Of a stretch of DNA of 40,595 bases, positions 8,377-16,995 are shown in pieces. The translations under genes and the position numbers were made by a program. Source of the stretch: Alphaproteobacteria bacterium (GTDB lineage Bacteria > Pseudomonadota > Alphaproteobacteria > GCA-2731375). Every line of letters starts with the position of its first letter. Within the stretch, counting starts at the first letter, position 1. The notes below the pieces were generated by a model that was not told the DNA's origin, ran no database searches, and saw nothing but the letters and a program-made list of their open reading frames with translations. Location: assembly GCA_016869175.1 (NCBI GenBank), contig VGEV01000014.1, forward strand, positions 1 through 40,595, in the 5' to 3' direction.

Positions 8377-9332
8377 TCCACGGCCCGGCCACGGGCCAGC
8401 AACGCCCGCGCGGCCGCTTCCACCTTGTCGACCGAGAGGTCGAGCATATGGCTATCCTGGCGTCGATAGTCGTAGCCGGGCTGACCGACGATCTCCCGGA
8501 AGCTGCGCTCACCGCGCACGCTGGCGCCATGGGCACCCCAGGGACCGTAGCGTTCCTCGCGGCTGGGTCCGAACAGGCCCAAGGTCGGCTGGCCGGTCGT
8601 CGCCGCCAGGTGCATGGCGGCCGAGTCGTTGCCGACGAACAGGCTGACGCGCCGCAGGCAGGCGAAGGCGGTCAGCAGACCGGCCCGGCCGGCGATGTCG
8701 ATGACCCGTTCGGCCGGCAACGCCGCCGCCACGCGCGCGCATATCGCCCGCTCGCCCGGCGCGCCCAACAACAGCAGGCGGGCGCCCGGCAGCGGACCGC
8801 CGCTCGCGGTGAGCCGCCCGACCAACTCGGCGAAGCGTTCGGCCGGCCAGACCTTGCCCCCCCAATTGGCCCCTGGCGCCAGCGCCAGGATCGGCCCGCC
8901 CGCCGGCAACAGGGAGGCCGCGCGCGCGCCGTCGGCCGCGGTCGGCCACAGCCGCGGACGCGGCGGCGGGTCGAGCCCGAACAGTGCCCCCAGATGCTGC
9001 AATCGATGCCGCGCGGCTCGGTCCGGCCGCAACACGCGCCGTTCGCCGGCACTGAGAAAATAGGCGATGAGGCTGGCGCGCAGGTCGACGACCAGATCCC
9101 AGCGCCACGGGCCGGCCTGCCGCCAGAGCGCCAGCCAATGGCCAGCAAGAGGCTGCTTGGTCAAGGCGATCACGCGCTCGACACCGGGCGTCGGCTGGAA
9201 CAGCTCGACCGCTTGTGGACCGCAAGCGACCCAGATGCGCAGACCCTGCCGTCGCTCGATCAGATGTCCCAGCAGACCGGTGGACAGCACCGCATCGCCG
9301 ATCCGGTTGTAGCTGATGAACAGCAGCCGCAT
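8373..9332 (-). CDS. Glycosyltransferase family 9 (lipopolysaccharide heptosyltransferase-like)
   Basis: 319 residues. The N-terminus MRLLFISYNRIGDAVLSTGLLGHL is diagnostic for family 9 (WaaC/WaaF/WaaQ-like), with RIGD as the acceptor-side motif. The donor domain has LAPGANWGGKVWPAERFAELV and VGNDSAAMHLAATTGQPTLGLFGPS, the ADP-heptose binding region. It probably transfers heptose or another sugar to the lipopolysaccharide inner core. This is the first gene of a five-gene minus-strand operon. The ATG was chosen because the family starts exactly here. A 90-bp gap separates it from the divergent ygfZ-like gene. Confidence 0.93.
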   Translation of the reverse strand: MRLLFISYNRIGDAVLSTGLLGHLIERRQGLRIWVACGPQAVELFQPTPGVERVIALTKQPLAGHWLALWRQAGPWRWDLVVDLRASLIAYFLSAGERRVLRPDRAARHRLQHLGALFGLDPPPRPRLWPTAADGARAASLLPAGGPILALAPGANWGGKVWPAERFAELVGRLTASGGPLPGARLLLLGAPGERAICARVAAALPAERVIDIAGRAGLLTAFACLRRVSLFVGNDSAAMHLAATTGQPTLGLFGPSREERYGPWGAHGASVRGERSFREIVGQPGYDYRRQDSHMLDLSVDKVEAAARALLARGRAVE

Positions 9333-9360
9333 GCCGGTGCTTAGAACATCGCACGCGCCC

Positions 9361-9389
9361 TTGCCAAGCCGTTCACATGCGACTATCTC
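9361..9389 (+). promoter_or_regulatory. Candidate promoter of the ygfZ-like gene
   Basis: TTGCCA (9361-9366) and TATCTC (9384-9389) are separated by 17 bases and lie 34 bases before the GTG start of the ygfZ-like gene. This resembles the alphaproteobacterial housekeeping pattern. It is a pattern match only. Confidence 0.35.
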
Positions 9390-9422
9390 GCAAGTAGCGC
9401 TGACTGGACATGAGGCTCCGCC

Positions 9423-10304
9423 GTGCATTCCTGCCGGATCGCCACTCTTGCCGACCGGATGATCCTGGCGGTTGGCGGCGCCGATGCGCGTAGCTTCCTG
9501 CAGGCCCTCGTTTCCAACGACGTGGCGAAGGCGACTGCAGGGCAGGCGATCTACGCCGCGCTGCTGACCCCGCAAGGCAAGTTCCTGTTCGATTTCATTC
9601 TGATCGAACACGACGGCCGCCTGCTGCTCGACTGCGAGGCGGCACGGGCGCCGGCCCTGGCCAAGCGGCTGGGCCTCTACCGGCTGCGGGCAGAGGTGGC
9701 GATCGAACCGCTGGCCGACTGGCGCGTGCTGGCGGCCTGGGGCGACGGGGCGGCGGCGGCTTTCGAGCTGACCGAACGGGCGGGCTGCGCGACGGCCTGG
9801 CAGGGCGGCACCGCGCTGGTCGACCCGCGGCTGGCCATGCTTGGCATAAGACTGCTTCTGCCGGCGCGCGCCTCGCTGCCCGCGCTTGCGGCCGCCACGG
9901 CCGACGACTACGACCGCCATCGCCTGGCGCTTGGCGTCCCCGATGGCAGCCGCGATATCGAAGTCGAGAAGGCGACGCTGCTGGAAAGCAATTTCGAGGA
10001 CCTGAACGGCGTCGATTTCACCAAGGGCTGCTATGTCGGCCAGGAGGTGACCGCGCGCACCAAGTATCGCGGCCTGGTGCGCAAGCGCTTGATGCGGGTC
10101 GACTTCGAGGGCCCGCCCCCGATGCCGGGCACGCCGATCACCCTCGGCGACAGCGAAGTCGGAACCTTGCTGTCGGGCCACCAAGGCATGGCGCTCGCGC
10201 TGCTGCGGCTGGAGCAGGTGGACGAAGCCGTGCGCTCAGGCAGTCCGCTGACGGCGGCGGGACGGGTGGTGCGTCCGGTGAAGCCGGCCTGGGCCAGCTT
10301 CTGA
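9423..10304 (+). CDS. ygfZ: YgfZ/GcvT-domain folate-binding protein (Fe-S cluster maintenance)
   Basis: 293 residues. The first part follows the GcvT-like fold (ARSFLQALVSNDV at about residues 22-34). The family signature KGCYVGQE starts at Lys201 with the conserved Cys at 203. YgfZ/IBA57 proteins use tetrahydrofolate and help assemble or repair Fe-S clusters in enzymes such as MiaB. The start is GTG at 9423: the family N-terminus runs about 20 residues before ARSFLQ, and the next ATG (9459) would remove the first strand. It stands alone between a divergent glycosyltransferase operon and the convergent metH. Confidence 0.92.
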   Translation: MHSCRIATLADRMILAVGGADARSFLQALVSNDVAKATAGQAIYAALLTPQGKFLFDFILIEHDGRLLLDCEAARAPALAKRLGLYRLRAEVAIEPLADWRVLAAWGDGAAAAFELTERAGCATAWQGGTALVDPRLAMLGIRLLLPARASLPALAAATADDYDRHRLALGVPDGSRDIEVEKATLLESNFEDLNGVDFTKGCYVGQEVTARTKYRGLVRKRLMRVDFEGPPPMPGTPITLGDSEVGTLLSGHQGMALALLRLEQVDEAVRSGSPLTAAGRVVRPVKPAWASF

Positions 10305-10316
10305 CGCGCAACGCCG

Positions 10317-10426
10317 GCGCGGTTTTCGCGCGGCTGGGATCGGCTTGGTGTTCGATCCGCCCGGCAGTCGCCGCGCTGCCCGTTGGCCGGCGGGCAGGCC
10401 CGTGCAGGCGAGGCGGACCGGTCCGC
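10317..10426. terminator. Hairpin-rich gap between convergent ygfZ and metH, possible bidirectional terminator
   Basis: The 144-bp gap contains several perfect inverted repeats: GCGCG/CGCGC at 10317-10321 and 10327-10331 around a GTTTT loop, GGATCG/CGATCC at 10337-10342 and 10353-10358, and the 14-bp palindrome GCGGACCGGTCCGC at 10413-10426. No clear T-run follows any of them, so termination is an inference from position and structure. Confidence 0.35.
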
Positions 10427-10448
10427 TTCGGCTCGACCGGACGTTACC

Positions 10449-13400
10449 CTAGAGGCTGAAGTACTTGGCCTGCGGGTGATGCACCACCAGAGCGGTGGTC
10501 GACTGCTCGGGATGCAACTGATCCTCCTCGCCCAGCACCAGGCCGATGCGCTCGCCCTGCAGCAGGCGCAGCAAGATGCGCTGATCGGCCAGATTGGGGC
10601 AGGCCGGATAGCCGAAGGAATAGCGCGAGCCGCGATAGCCCTGCTGCAGCAGCGCCTCCTTTTCGCGCGCATCCTCGCCGGCAAAGCCGAGCTCGGCGCG
10701 AATGCGCTTGTGCAGGTATTCGGCCAGCGCCTCCGCCATCTCCACGCCAAAGCCGTGCAGATAGAGGTAGTCCTGGTAGCGGTTCTCCTCGAACCAACGG
10801 CGCGCCACCTCGCTTGCCTGCTGGCCGATGGTGACCGCCTGCAAGGCGACCACGTCGCGCTCGCCGGCATCGATGTCGCGGAAGAAATCGGCGATCGAGA
10901 TGCCGCCCGCGCGCTTCTGCCGGGGCAGGGCGAACCGCGCCACTTCCGCGCCCGTTGGGCCGTCGAACAGCACCAGGCAATCGCCTTCCGAGGCGGCCCG
11001 CCAATAGCCGTAGGCCCCCTTCGGATGCAGGATCCGCTCCGCCTCCGTACGCATGGCGAGCTGGTTCAGGATCGGCTTCACTTCGCGCGCCGCCCAGTCC
11101 ATGTATTCGTCCAGTCGCCGGCCCTGCTTGCGAAAGCCCCAATGGAACTGGAACAGCATCCGCTCGTTGAGGAAGGGCAGCAGCGCGCGCGGCTCGACAT
11201 GTTCGATCACCCGCGCGCCCCAAAACGGCGGCTGGGGCACGGCCGCGAGACGCGCCAGTTCGGCGCGTTTCAAAGTGACCTCGGCGAAATCGACCGGCCG
11301 TTCCAACGCCGTCGGCTGACCCAGGTTGCGCCGCTTGTTGACCGGCCGACCCAAACGCCGGCGGCGTTGCTCGACAACATGATGATCGAACTCGCGCGCC
11401 GCCACCCGTTCCATCAGGCCCAGGCCCTCGAAGGCATCGCTGGCGTAGGCGACGCGGCCGCTGCCATAGGCGCGCGCGCATTCCTCCTCGACGTAGCGCC
11501 GGGTCAGCGCCGCGCCGCCCAGCAGCACCGGAATGCCGACCCCCTCGCGCGTCATTTCCTCCAAGTTCTCGCGCATGATCGCGGTCGACTTGACCAGCAG
11601 TCCCGACATGCCGATGGCGTCGGCCTTGTGCTGGCGGGCAGCGGCGATGATGCTGGCGATCGGCTGCTTGATGCCCAGGTTGACGACGCGATAGCCGTTG
11701 TTGCTGAGTATGATATCGACTAGGTTCTTGCCGATGTCGTGCACGTCGCCCTTGACGGTGGCTAGCACGATGGTGCCCTTCTGCTGGCCCGCGACGCGCT
11801 CCATGCGGGGTTCGAGGTAGGCGACGGCGGACTTCATCGTCTCCGCTGATTGCAGCACGAAGGGAAGCTGCATCTTGCCGGCCCCAAACAGCTCGCCGAC
11901 CGTTTTCATGCCGTCCAGGAGGATGGTGTTGACGATGTCGAGCGGCTTGTGCCGTTGCAGCGCCTCGTCGAGATCGTCGGTCAACCCCTTGCGGTCGCCT
12001 TCGACGATGCGCAGCTTCAGACGTTCCTCGACCTCGGTCGGGCGTGCCTTCGCTTGCGCGGCTTGCCTGCGGTCCTGGTAAAGCGCGATGAAGGCCTGCA
12101 GCGGATCATAGCCCTCGCTCCGGCGATCGAAGATCAAGTCCTCGGCAACCCGTGCCTCGTGTTCGGGTATCTGGTGCAGCGGCAGGATCTTGCTCATATG
12201 CACGATGGCCCCGGTCAGGCCGCGCTTCAATGCGAGATCGAGATAGACCGAGTTCAGCACATGGCGAGCCGCCGGCTTCAGTCCGAAGGAGATGTTGGAC
12301 AGCCCCAGGACGATCTGGCAGCGCGGCATGTCCCGCGCGATCGCCTCGATGGCGCTCAGTGTCGCCTCGCCCAGCCCGCGGTCATCCTCGTTGCCGGTGC
12401 AAATGGTGAAAGTCAGCGGATCGAACAGCAGGTCCTCGGGCGGCAGGCCGTGGCGACCAACCGCGAAGTCGTAGAGCCGCCGGGCGACGCTCAGCTTGCG
12501 CTCCGCGTCCTTCGCCATGCCGGTCTCGTCGATGGTGAGCGCCACCACCGCGGTGCCGAACTTGCGCGCGAGTTCCAGGCGCAGGCGCGCCGGCTCCTCG
12601 CCGTCCTCGAAGTTGATCGAATTGAGAACCGGCTTGCCGCCATGCAGCTTCAGCGCGGCTTCGAGCACCGGCAGTTCGGTCGAATCGAGCACCAGCGGCG
12701 CATTGACGCCATCGGTCATGCGGCGCACCGCCGCGCACATGTCGGCCACTTCGTTGCGACCGACGAAAGCGGTGCAGAGATCGAGCGCGTGGCTGCCCTC
12801 CTTGGCCTGTTCGCGGCCCATCGCCACGCAGCCGTCCCAGTCCTCGACCGCCTGTAGCTCTCGGAAGCGCTTCGAGCCGTTGGCGTTGCAGCGCTCGCCG
12901 ATCGAGAGATAGGCATTCTCTTGCCGATAGGGCACGTGGCCATAGAGCGAGGCGATGCCGGGGATCCAGTGCGCCCGGCGCTTGACCGGCACCGGCCGCC
13001 CGCCGCCGTCCAGTCGGCGCAGCATGGCGTCCAGCGCCGCGATATGCTGCTCGCCGGTGCCGCAGCAGCCGCCGACCAGGTTCACGCCATCCTCGCGCAC
13101 GAAACGCTCAAGCCAGCGGGCCAAGTCCGCCGGGCGTAACGGGTAGTGGGTCCGGCCGTCGATCAGCTCCGGCAGACCGGCATTGGGCATCACGCTGATC
13201 AGGCCCGGCCAGTGCTCTGCCGTCCACCTGACATGCTCGGCCATCTCCTGCGGGCCGGTGGCGCAATTGAGGCCCAGCACCGGCACGTCGAGCGCATGCG
13301 CCACGGTCGCCGCCGCCGAGAGATCGGCGCCCACCAGCAACGTGCCTGTGGTCTCCACCGTCACCTGGACCAGGATGGGCAGGTCGCGATTGGCCCGCTG

Positions 13401-13931
13401 GCGCGCCGCGCGCGCGGCGTTGATGGCGGCCTTGAGGTAGAGCGTATCCTGCACGGTCTCGATCAGAATGCCGTCGACGCCGCCGGCGATCAGCCCGCTT
13501 GCCTGTACGCTCAACGCGGCTTCCAGCCGGTCGTAATCGATCTGGCCCAGGCTCGGCAGCTTGGTGCCGGGACCGACGGAGCCCAGCACGAAGCGGGCAC
13601 GACCGTCACCGCCATAGGCCTCTAGCGCCTCGCGCGCCAGCTCGCCGGCGCGTCGGTTGATCTCTTCCGCACGGTCCGCAAGGCCGAACTCAGCGAGCGT
13701 CACCGGCGAGCCGCCGAAGCTGTTGGTCAACACGATGTCGGCGCCCGCCGCCAGGTAGCCGGCGTGCAGTTCCCGCACCAGGTCAGGTCGGCTCAGGTTG
13801 ATGATCTCGGTGCAGTTCTCCTGGCCGAGATAGTCCCGCTCGACGTCAAGGCCCATCGCTTGCACGCGGCTGCCGGTGGCGCCGTCGCAGAGCAGCACGC
13901 GGTCGCTGAGTTGCTGCAGCAGCTCGCTCAT
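10449..13931 (-). CDS. metH: Cobalamin-dependent methionine synthase
   Basis: 1160 residues with all four MetH modules. Homocysteine domain: residues 1-310, zinc ligands Cys223, Cys289 and Cys290. Methyltetrahydrofolate-binding TIM barrel: about 335-600 (starting LSIGERCNANGSKRFREL). Cobalamin cap and Rossmann domain: about 630-850, with DVHDIGK (lower-ligand His731) and the SGL motif at 776-778. Reactivation domain: about 890-1160, with the SAM-binding RYSFGYPACP at 1103-1112. It moves a methyl group from methyltetrahydrofolate to homocysteine and so needs vitamin B12. The ATG overlaps the metF stop (ATGA). The frame stays open upstream inside metF, but that stretch has no family sequence. 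Confidence 0.98.
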   Translation of the reverse strand: MSELLQQLSDRVLLCDGATGSRVQAMGLDVERDYLGQENCTEIINLSRPDLVRELHAGYLAAGADIVLTNSFGGSPVTLAEFGLADRAEEINRRAGELAREALEAYGGDGRARFVLGSVGPGTKLPSLGQIDYDRLEAALSVQASGLIAGGVDGILIETVQDTLYLKAAINAARAARQRANRDLPILVQVTVETTGTLLVGADLSAAATVAHALDVPVLGLNCATGPQEMAEHVRWTAEHWPGLISVMPNAGLPELIDGRTHYPLRPADLARWLERFVREDGVNLVGGCCGTGEQHIAALDAMLRRLDGGGRPVPVKRRAHWIPGIASLYGHVPYRQENAYLSIGERCNANGSKRFRELQAVEDWDGCVAMGREQAKEGSHALDLCTAFVGRNEVADMCAAVRRMTDGVNAPLVLDSTELPVLEAALKLHGGKPVLNSINFEDGEEPARLRLELARKFGTAVVALTIDETGMAKDAERKLSVARRLYDFAVGRHGLPPEDLLFDPLTFTICTGNEDDRGLGEATLSAIEAIARDMPRCQIVLGLSNISFGLKPAARHVLNSVYLDLALKRGLTGAIVHMSKILPLHQIPEHEARVAEDLIFDRRSEGYDPLQAFIALYQDRRQAAQAKARPTEVEERLKLRIVEGDRKGLTDDLDEALQRHKPLDIVNTILLDGMKTVGELFGAGKMQLPFVLQSAETMKSAVAYLEPRMERVAGQQKGTIVLATVKGDVHDIGKNLVDIILSNNGYRVVNLGIKQPIASIIAAARQHKADAIGMSGLLVKSTAIMRENLEEMTREGVGIPVLLGGAALTRRYVEEECARAYGSGRVAYASDAFEGLGLMERVAAREFDHHVVEQRRRRLGRPVNKRRNLGQPTALERPVDFAEVTLKRAELARLAAVPQPPFWGARVIEHVEPRALLPFLNERMLFQFHWGFRKQGRRLDEYMDWAAREVKPILNQLAMRTEAERILHPKGAYGYWRAASEGDCLVLFDGPTGAEVARFALPRQKRAGGISIADFFRDIDAGERDVVALQAVTIGQQASEVARRWFEENRYQDYLYLHGFGVEMAEALAEYLHKRIRAELGFAGEDAREKEALLQQGYRGSRYSFGYPACPNLADQRILLRLLQGERIGLVLGEEDQLHPEQSTTALVVHHPQAKYFSL

Positions 13932-14887
13932 GCCGAGCGTCCGCGCTGGCGGGCCCGCTCGGCGCGGCGTTCGGCCAGCCATTCGGCGGGCGCCGCGCGC
14001 AGGCCCAGGATGTGACAGATCGCGTAGGCCAGATCGGCGCGATTGAGGGTATAGAAATGAAACTCCTCGATGCCCGCCTCGAGCAGCCGACGGCATTGCT
14101 CGGCGGCGACGGTGGCAGCCACCAGCTTGCGGGTCTCCGGGTCGTCGTCGAGGCCCTCGAACAGATGCGCAAGCCAGGCCGGCACGCTGGCGCCGCATTG
14201 CCGGCTGAACCGCACCAGCTGGGCGAAGTTGGTGACCGGCAGGATGCCGGGCACGATCGGCACGCCGATGCCGGCCGCGCGGGCGCGGTCAAGGAACCGC
14301 AGCAGCACGTCCGGATCGAAGAAGAACTGGGTGATCGCCCGGCTGGCGCCATTGCCCAGCTTGCGCTTCAGGTTGTCCAGATCGGCGCGGCTGGAACCCG
14401 CTTCCGGATGGATCTCGGGATAGGCCGCGACCGAGATCTCGAAATCGCCCAGCGCCCGCAAGCCCGCCACGAGTTCCCCGGCATCGCGATAGCCATCGGG
14501 ATGGGGGCGGAAGCCGCCCTCGCCTTCGGGCGGGTCGCCGCGGAGGGCGACGACATGCGTGATGCCGGCGGCGAGGTAGCGCCCGGCCACCGCGTCGACC
14601 TCCGCTCGGCTGGCGCCAACGCACGTCAAGTGCGCCGCCGGCGTCAGGCTGGACCGCTCGCGGATGCGCACCACCGTCTGGTGCGTGCGCTCACGCGTGC
14701 TGCCGCCGGCACCATAGGTGACGGAGACGAAGCGCGGCTGCAGCGGCTCCAACCGCTCGACCGCGCGCCACAATTGCTCAGCCATTTGTTCGGTCTTGGG
14801 CGGAAAGAACTCGAACGACACCTGCAGGCCGCCGCCGACCGCGCGGCCCTGCGGCGGGGCGGAAGCGGGCCGCGTGGCACTGCTCAC
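13928..14887 (-). CDS. metF: Methylenetetrahydrofolate reductase
   Basis: 319 residues. The core begins VSFEFFPPKTEQM (FEFFPPK carries the catalytic Glu). FVSVTYGAGGSTRERT, ALRGDPPEG, VAAYPEIHPEA and RAITQFFFDPDVLLRFLDRA are standard MetF motifs for FAD and folate binding. It makes 5-methyltetrahydrofolate, the direct substrate of the adjacent metH. A Pro/Ala-rich leader of about 20 residues precedes the core; a slightly later start is possible. It overlaps both sahR and metH by four bases, so the three genes are one coupled operon. Confidence 0.97.
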   Translation of the reverse strand: MSSATRPASAPPQGRAVGGGLQVSFEFFPPKTEQMAEQLWRAVERLEPLQPRFVSVTYGAGGSTRERTHQTVVRIRERSSLTPAAHLTCVGASRAEVDAVAGRYLAAGITHVVALRGDPPEGEGGFRPHPDGYRDAGELVAGLRALGDFEISVAAYPEIHPEAGSSRADLDNLKRKLGNGASRAITQFFFDPDVLLRFLDRARAAGIGVPIVPGILPVTNFAQLVRFSRQCGASVPAWLAHLFEGLDDDPETRKLVAATVAAEQCRRLLEAGIEEFHFYTLNRADLAYAICHILGLRAAPAEWLAERRAERARQRGRSA

Positions 14888-15858
14888 AGCACCGCCCCTT
14901 CGACGGCCGCCGGGCGGGTCGGCGGCGGCTGCACGCCGCGCCCCGCCAGCCAGATGCTGACGGTCAACGGGTCGCCCGCCAAATGACGGGTCACCGCCGG
15001 CCGCAAGCCGACCGCCGCCAGCCAGCGTTCCATGTCGGCCGCCGCGAAGCCGAGCCAGCGGTGGCGATGCTCGCCTCGCAGATAGTCCAGTTCATGCGGG
15101 GAGAAATCCACCGCCAGCAGTCGACCGCCCGGACGCAGCAGGCGGGCGGCCTCCGCCAGCGCCCAGCGCGGTTCCTCGGCATAGCGCAGAACCTGGTGCA
15201 ACAGCACCAGGTCGCAGCAGGCATTGGGCAGCGCCAGGTTGTACATGTCGCCATGGCGGACCTGGCAGTTGCGCAGCCCCCGGTCGGTCAGCCGCGACCG
15301 CGCCACCCGAAGCATGTCGTGGCTGAGGTCGATGCCCAGGCCGTGCCGGACGCGCGAGGCGAATATCTCCAGCATGCGGCCCGTGCCGGTGCCGATATCG
15401 AGCAATTGCTCGATCGGCTTGTCGCCCACGAGATCCAGCATCGCCCGCTCCACCTCAGCCTCCGGCACGTAGAGCGAGCGGATTTCCGCCCACCGGTTGG
15501 CATTGGCGCGGAAATACTCCGCCGCCGCCTGCGCGCGCGCTTGCTTGATCGCGGCCAACCGATGTCGGTCGAGCGCGGCTTGGACATCCTCAGCCGGCAT
15601 CAAGTCGACCAGTTGCCGGGCCAACCGCCCCGCCTCACCCTGTTCCGCCAACCGGTACATGGCCCAAGCGCCCTCCCGGTGGCGTTCGAGCAGGCCGGCC
15701 TCGCACAGCAGCTTCAGATGGCGCGACACCCGCGGCTGGCTCTGCCCGAGAATCTGCACGAGTTCGCTCGCGGTCAGCTCGCCGTCCGCGGTTAGGCCGA
15801 GAATTCTCAACCGCGTCGATTCGGCCGCGGCGCGCAGACCCAGCAGCAGGCTGTTCAC
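14884..15858 (-). CDS. sahR: ArsR-family regulator with methyltransferase-like sensor domain (SahR type)
   Basis: 324 residues from GTG. An ArsR-type winged helix occupies residues 1-75 (SELVQILGQSQPRVSRHLKLLCEAGLL), followed by a helical linker and a class I SAM-methyltransferase fold with motif I DIGTGTG at 154-160. This architecture in front of metF-metH matches SahR, a repressor described in proteobacteria that senses S-adenosylhomocysteine through a methylase-like domain and controls SAM-cycle genes. The GTG start is preceded by AAGGAGGT; an ATG eight codons upstream lies before that ribosome-binding site and is less likely. Its own promoter overlaps a near-palindromic operator, so autoregulation is expected. 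A catalytic methyltransferase role cannot be excluded. Confidence 0.88.
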   Translation of the reverse strand: MNSLLLGLRAAAESTRLRILGLTADGELTASELVQILGQSQPRVSRHLKLLCEAGLLERHREGAWAMYRLAEQGEAGRLARQLVDLMPAEDVQAALDRHRLAAIKQARAQAAAEYFRANANRWAEIRSLYVPEAEVERAMLDLVGDKPIEQLLDIGTGTGRMLEIFASRVRHGLGIDLSHDMLRVARSRLTDRGLRNCQVRHGDMYNLALPNACCDLVLLHQVLRYAEEPRWALAEAARLLRPGGRLLAVDFSPHELDYLRGEHRHRWLGFAAADMERWLAAVGLRPAVTRHLAGDPLTVSIWLAGRGVQPPPTRPAAVEGAVL

Positions 15859-15878
15859 ACTACCTCCTTGATCGAAAT

Positions 15879-15898
15879 ACATAAATATATCTTTATGT
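15879..15898. promoter_or_regulatory. Probable SahR operator, 20-bp near-perfect palindrome
   Basis: The plus strand reads ACATAAATATATCTTTATGT. Compared with its reverse complement, 18 of 20 positions are symmetrical. It is very AT-rich inside a GC-rich genome and lies 20 bases upstream of the sahR start, covering the presumed -10 box. Palindromic AT-rich sites of this kind are what ArsR-family dimers bind. Confidence 0.75.
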
Positions 15899-15910
15899 CT
15901 AGCGACGCAA
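15882..15910 (-). promoter_or_regulatory. Probable promoter of the sahR-metF-metH operon
   Basis: On the minus strand TTGCGT (15910-15905) is followed after 17 bases by TATTTA (15887-15882). The -10 element lies inside the palindromic operator, so bound repressor would block RNA polymerase. The ribosome-binding site AAGGAGGT follows shortly after. Confidence 0.55.
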
Positions 15911-16018
15911 GGTCGTGCCAGCGATTTGGCTTTCCGTCGGCATGCGTGCTAGAGCGATCCGTGGCCGCCGGAATCGACCGGAGCAACACCCGCAGCCACT
16001 TTCGGATAACGAAGTTAA

Positions 16019-16046
16019 TGAAACGACCAGAGTCCTTGCCTATGAT
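16019..16046 (+). promoter_or_regulatory. Weak candidate promoter for mlaA-mlaC
   Basis: TGAAAC (16019-16024) and TATGAT (16041-16046) are separated by 16 bases, 55 bases before the TTG start of mlaA. The -10 match is good and the -35 poor. The 243-bp sahR-mlaA gap otherwise shows only the SahR operator region. Confidence 0.3.
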
Positions 16047-16101
16047 GGGCGCCGATCCTGCCTGTTCTGTCCTGCTCCGCGCAATCGCTTGAGGCCCTGC
16101 C

Positions 16102-16989
16102 TTGCCGACGCAAGCTCTTGTTCCCGTTCGCCTAACCGCCACCCTGGGGCGCACGGCTTGGCGCATCGCCGCAGCGGCCGGTGCGATGTTGTTGGCAGGC
16201 TGCGCCAGCCCGCCCGATCCCAAGGACGAGGCGGCGGTGCAGTCCTACCGCGAGGCGAACGATCCGCTGGAGCCGATCAATCGCTATTTCTTCGAGGTCA
16301 ACCGCTTCCTCGACATCGTGGCGCTGCGGCCGGCGGCCGAGTTCTATCGCGAGTTGGTGCCGGCGCCGGTGCGCAGCGGCGCCCGAAACGTGGTGCGCAA
16401 CCTGGGTGAACCGCTCACCGCCATCAACAGCTTCCTGCAAGGCGACCATGCCCGCGCGGGCGATGACTTGGCACGCTTCGCCATCAACTCGACCCTCGGC
16501 ATCGGCGGCATCATGGACGTGGCGGCCGACCCCAAGTTCCTGGGCGTCGAGCGCAAGGACGAGGATTTCGGTCAGACCCTGGGGGTCTACAAGATTGACG
16601 AAGGTCTCTACCTGATGCTGCCGATCCTGGGCCCCCGGCCACCGCGCGATCTGATCGGCTTCGCGGTCGACAGCTTCATCGAGCCGGTGCAGTACGCCTT
16701 TCCCAACGAGCTGCGAACCGGTTTCGGCCTGAGCCGGGCGGCGGTTTCCGGCATCGACCTGCGCGAGCGCAACATCGAGACGCTGGACGATATCGAGCGC
16801 AACGCGCTGGATTTCTATGCAACGATCCGCAGCCTCTATCGGCAGCGCCGAAACGCCGAGATCGCCAATGGCAAGGTGTCGCCCTCGCTGCTAGCGCCGG
16901 AGATCCGTTCGGGCGCGACGGCCAGCGCCGTCACGGCAGGTTTGCAGGACGACCTGCGGCTGGAAAAGGCTTCGGCGCCAAGACGCTAG
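16102..16989 (+). CDS. mlaA: MlaA/VacJ-family outer-membrane lipoprotein
   Basis: 295 residues. A lipoprotein signal peptide (RTAWRIAAAAGAMLLAGC) ends at lipidated Cys34. The mature protein has the VacJ hallmarks NDPLEPINRYFFEVNRFLD, a NLGEPLTAINSFLQGD segment, FAINSTLGIGGIMDVA and the acidic EDFGQTLGVY stretch. MlaA sits with porins in the outer membrane and removes misplaced phospholipids from the outer leaflet, passing them to MlaC. The start is TTG, preceded by GAGG at good spacing; the first ATG would cut away most of the signal peptide. mlaC follows after six bases. Confidence 0.95.
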   Translation: MPTQALVPVRLTATLGRTAWRIAAAAGAMLLAGCASPPDPKDEAAVQSYREANDPLEPINRYFFEVNRFLDIVALRPAAEFYRELVPAPVRSGARNVVRNLGEPLTAINSFLQGDHARAGDDLARFAINSTLGIGGIMDVAADPKFLGVERKDEDFGQTLGVYKIDEGLYLMLPILGPRPPRDLIGFAVDSFIEPVQYAFPNELRTGFGLSRAAVSGIDLRERNIETLDDIERNALDFYATIRSLYRQRRNAEIANGKVSPSLLAPEIRSGATASAVTAGLQDDLRLEKASAPRR

Positions 16990-16995
16990 GCGACG

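Noticed and set aside
10305-10448. A fourth copy of the palindromic repeat
   Set aside because: It has several hairpins between convergent genes, but no alignment to the three copies beyond short GC-rich words.
13932-14198. Possible N-terminal extension of MetH into metF
   Set aside because: The frame is open there, but the MetH family begins at the ATG overlapping the metF stop, and the extension has no homology.
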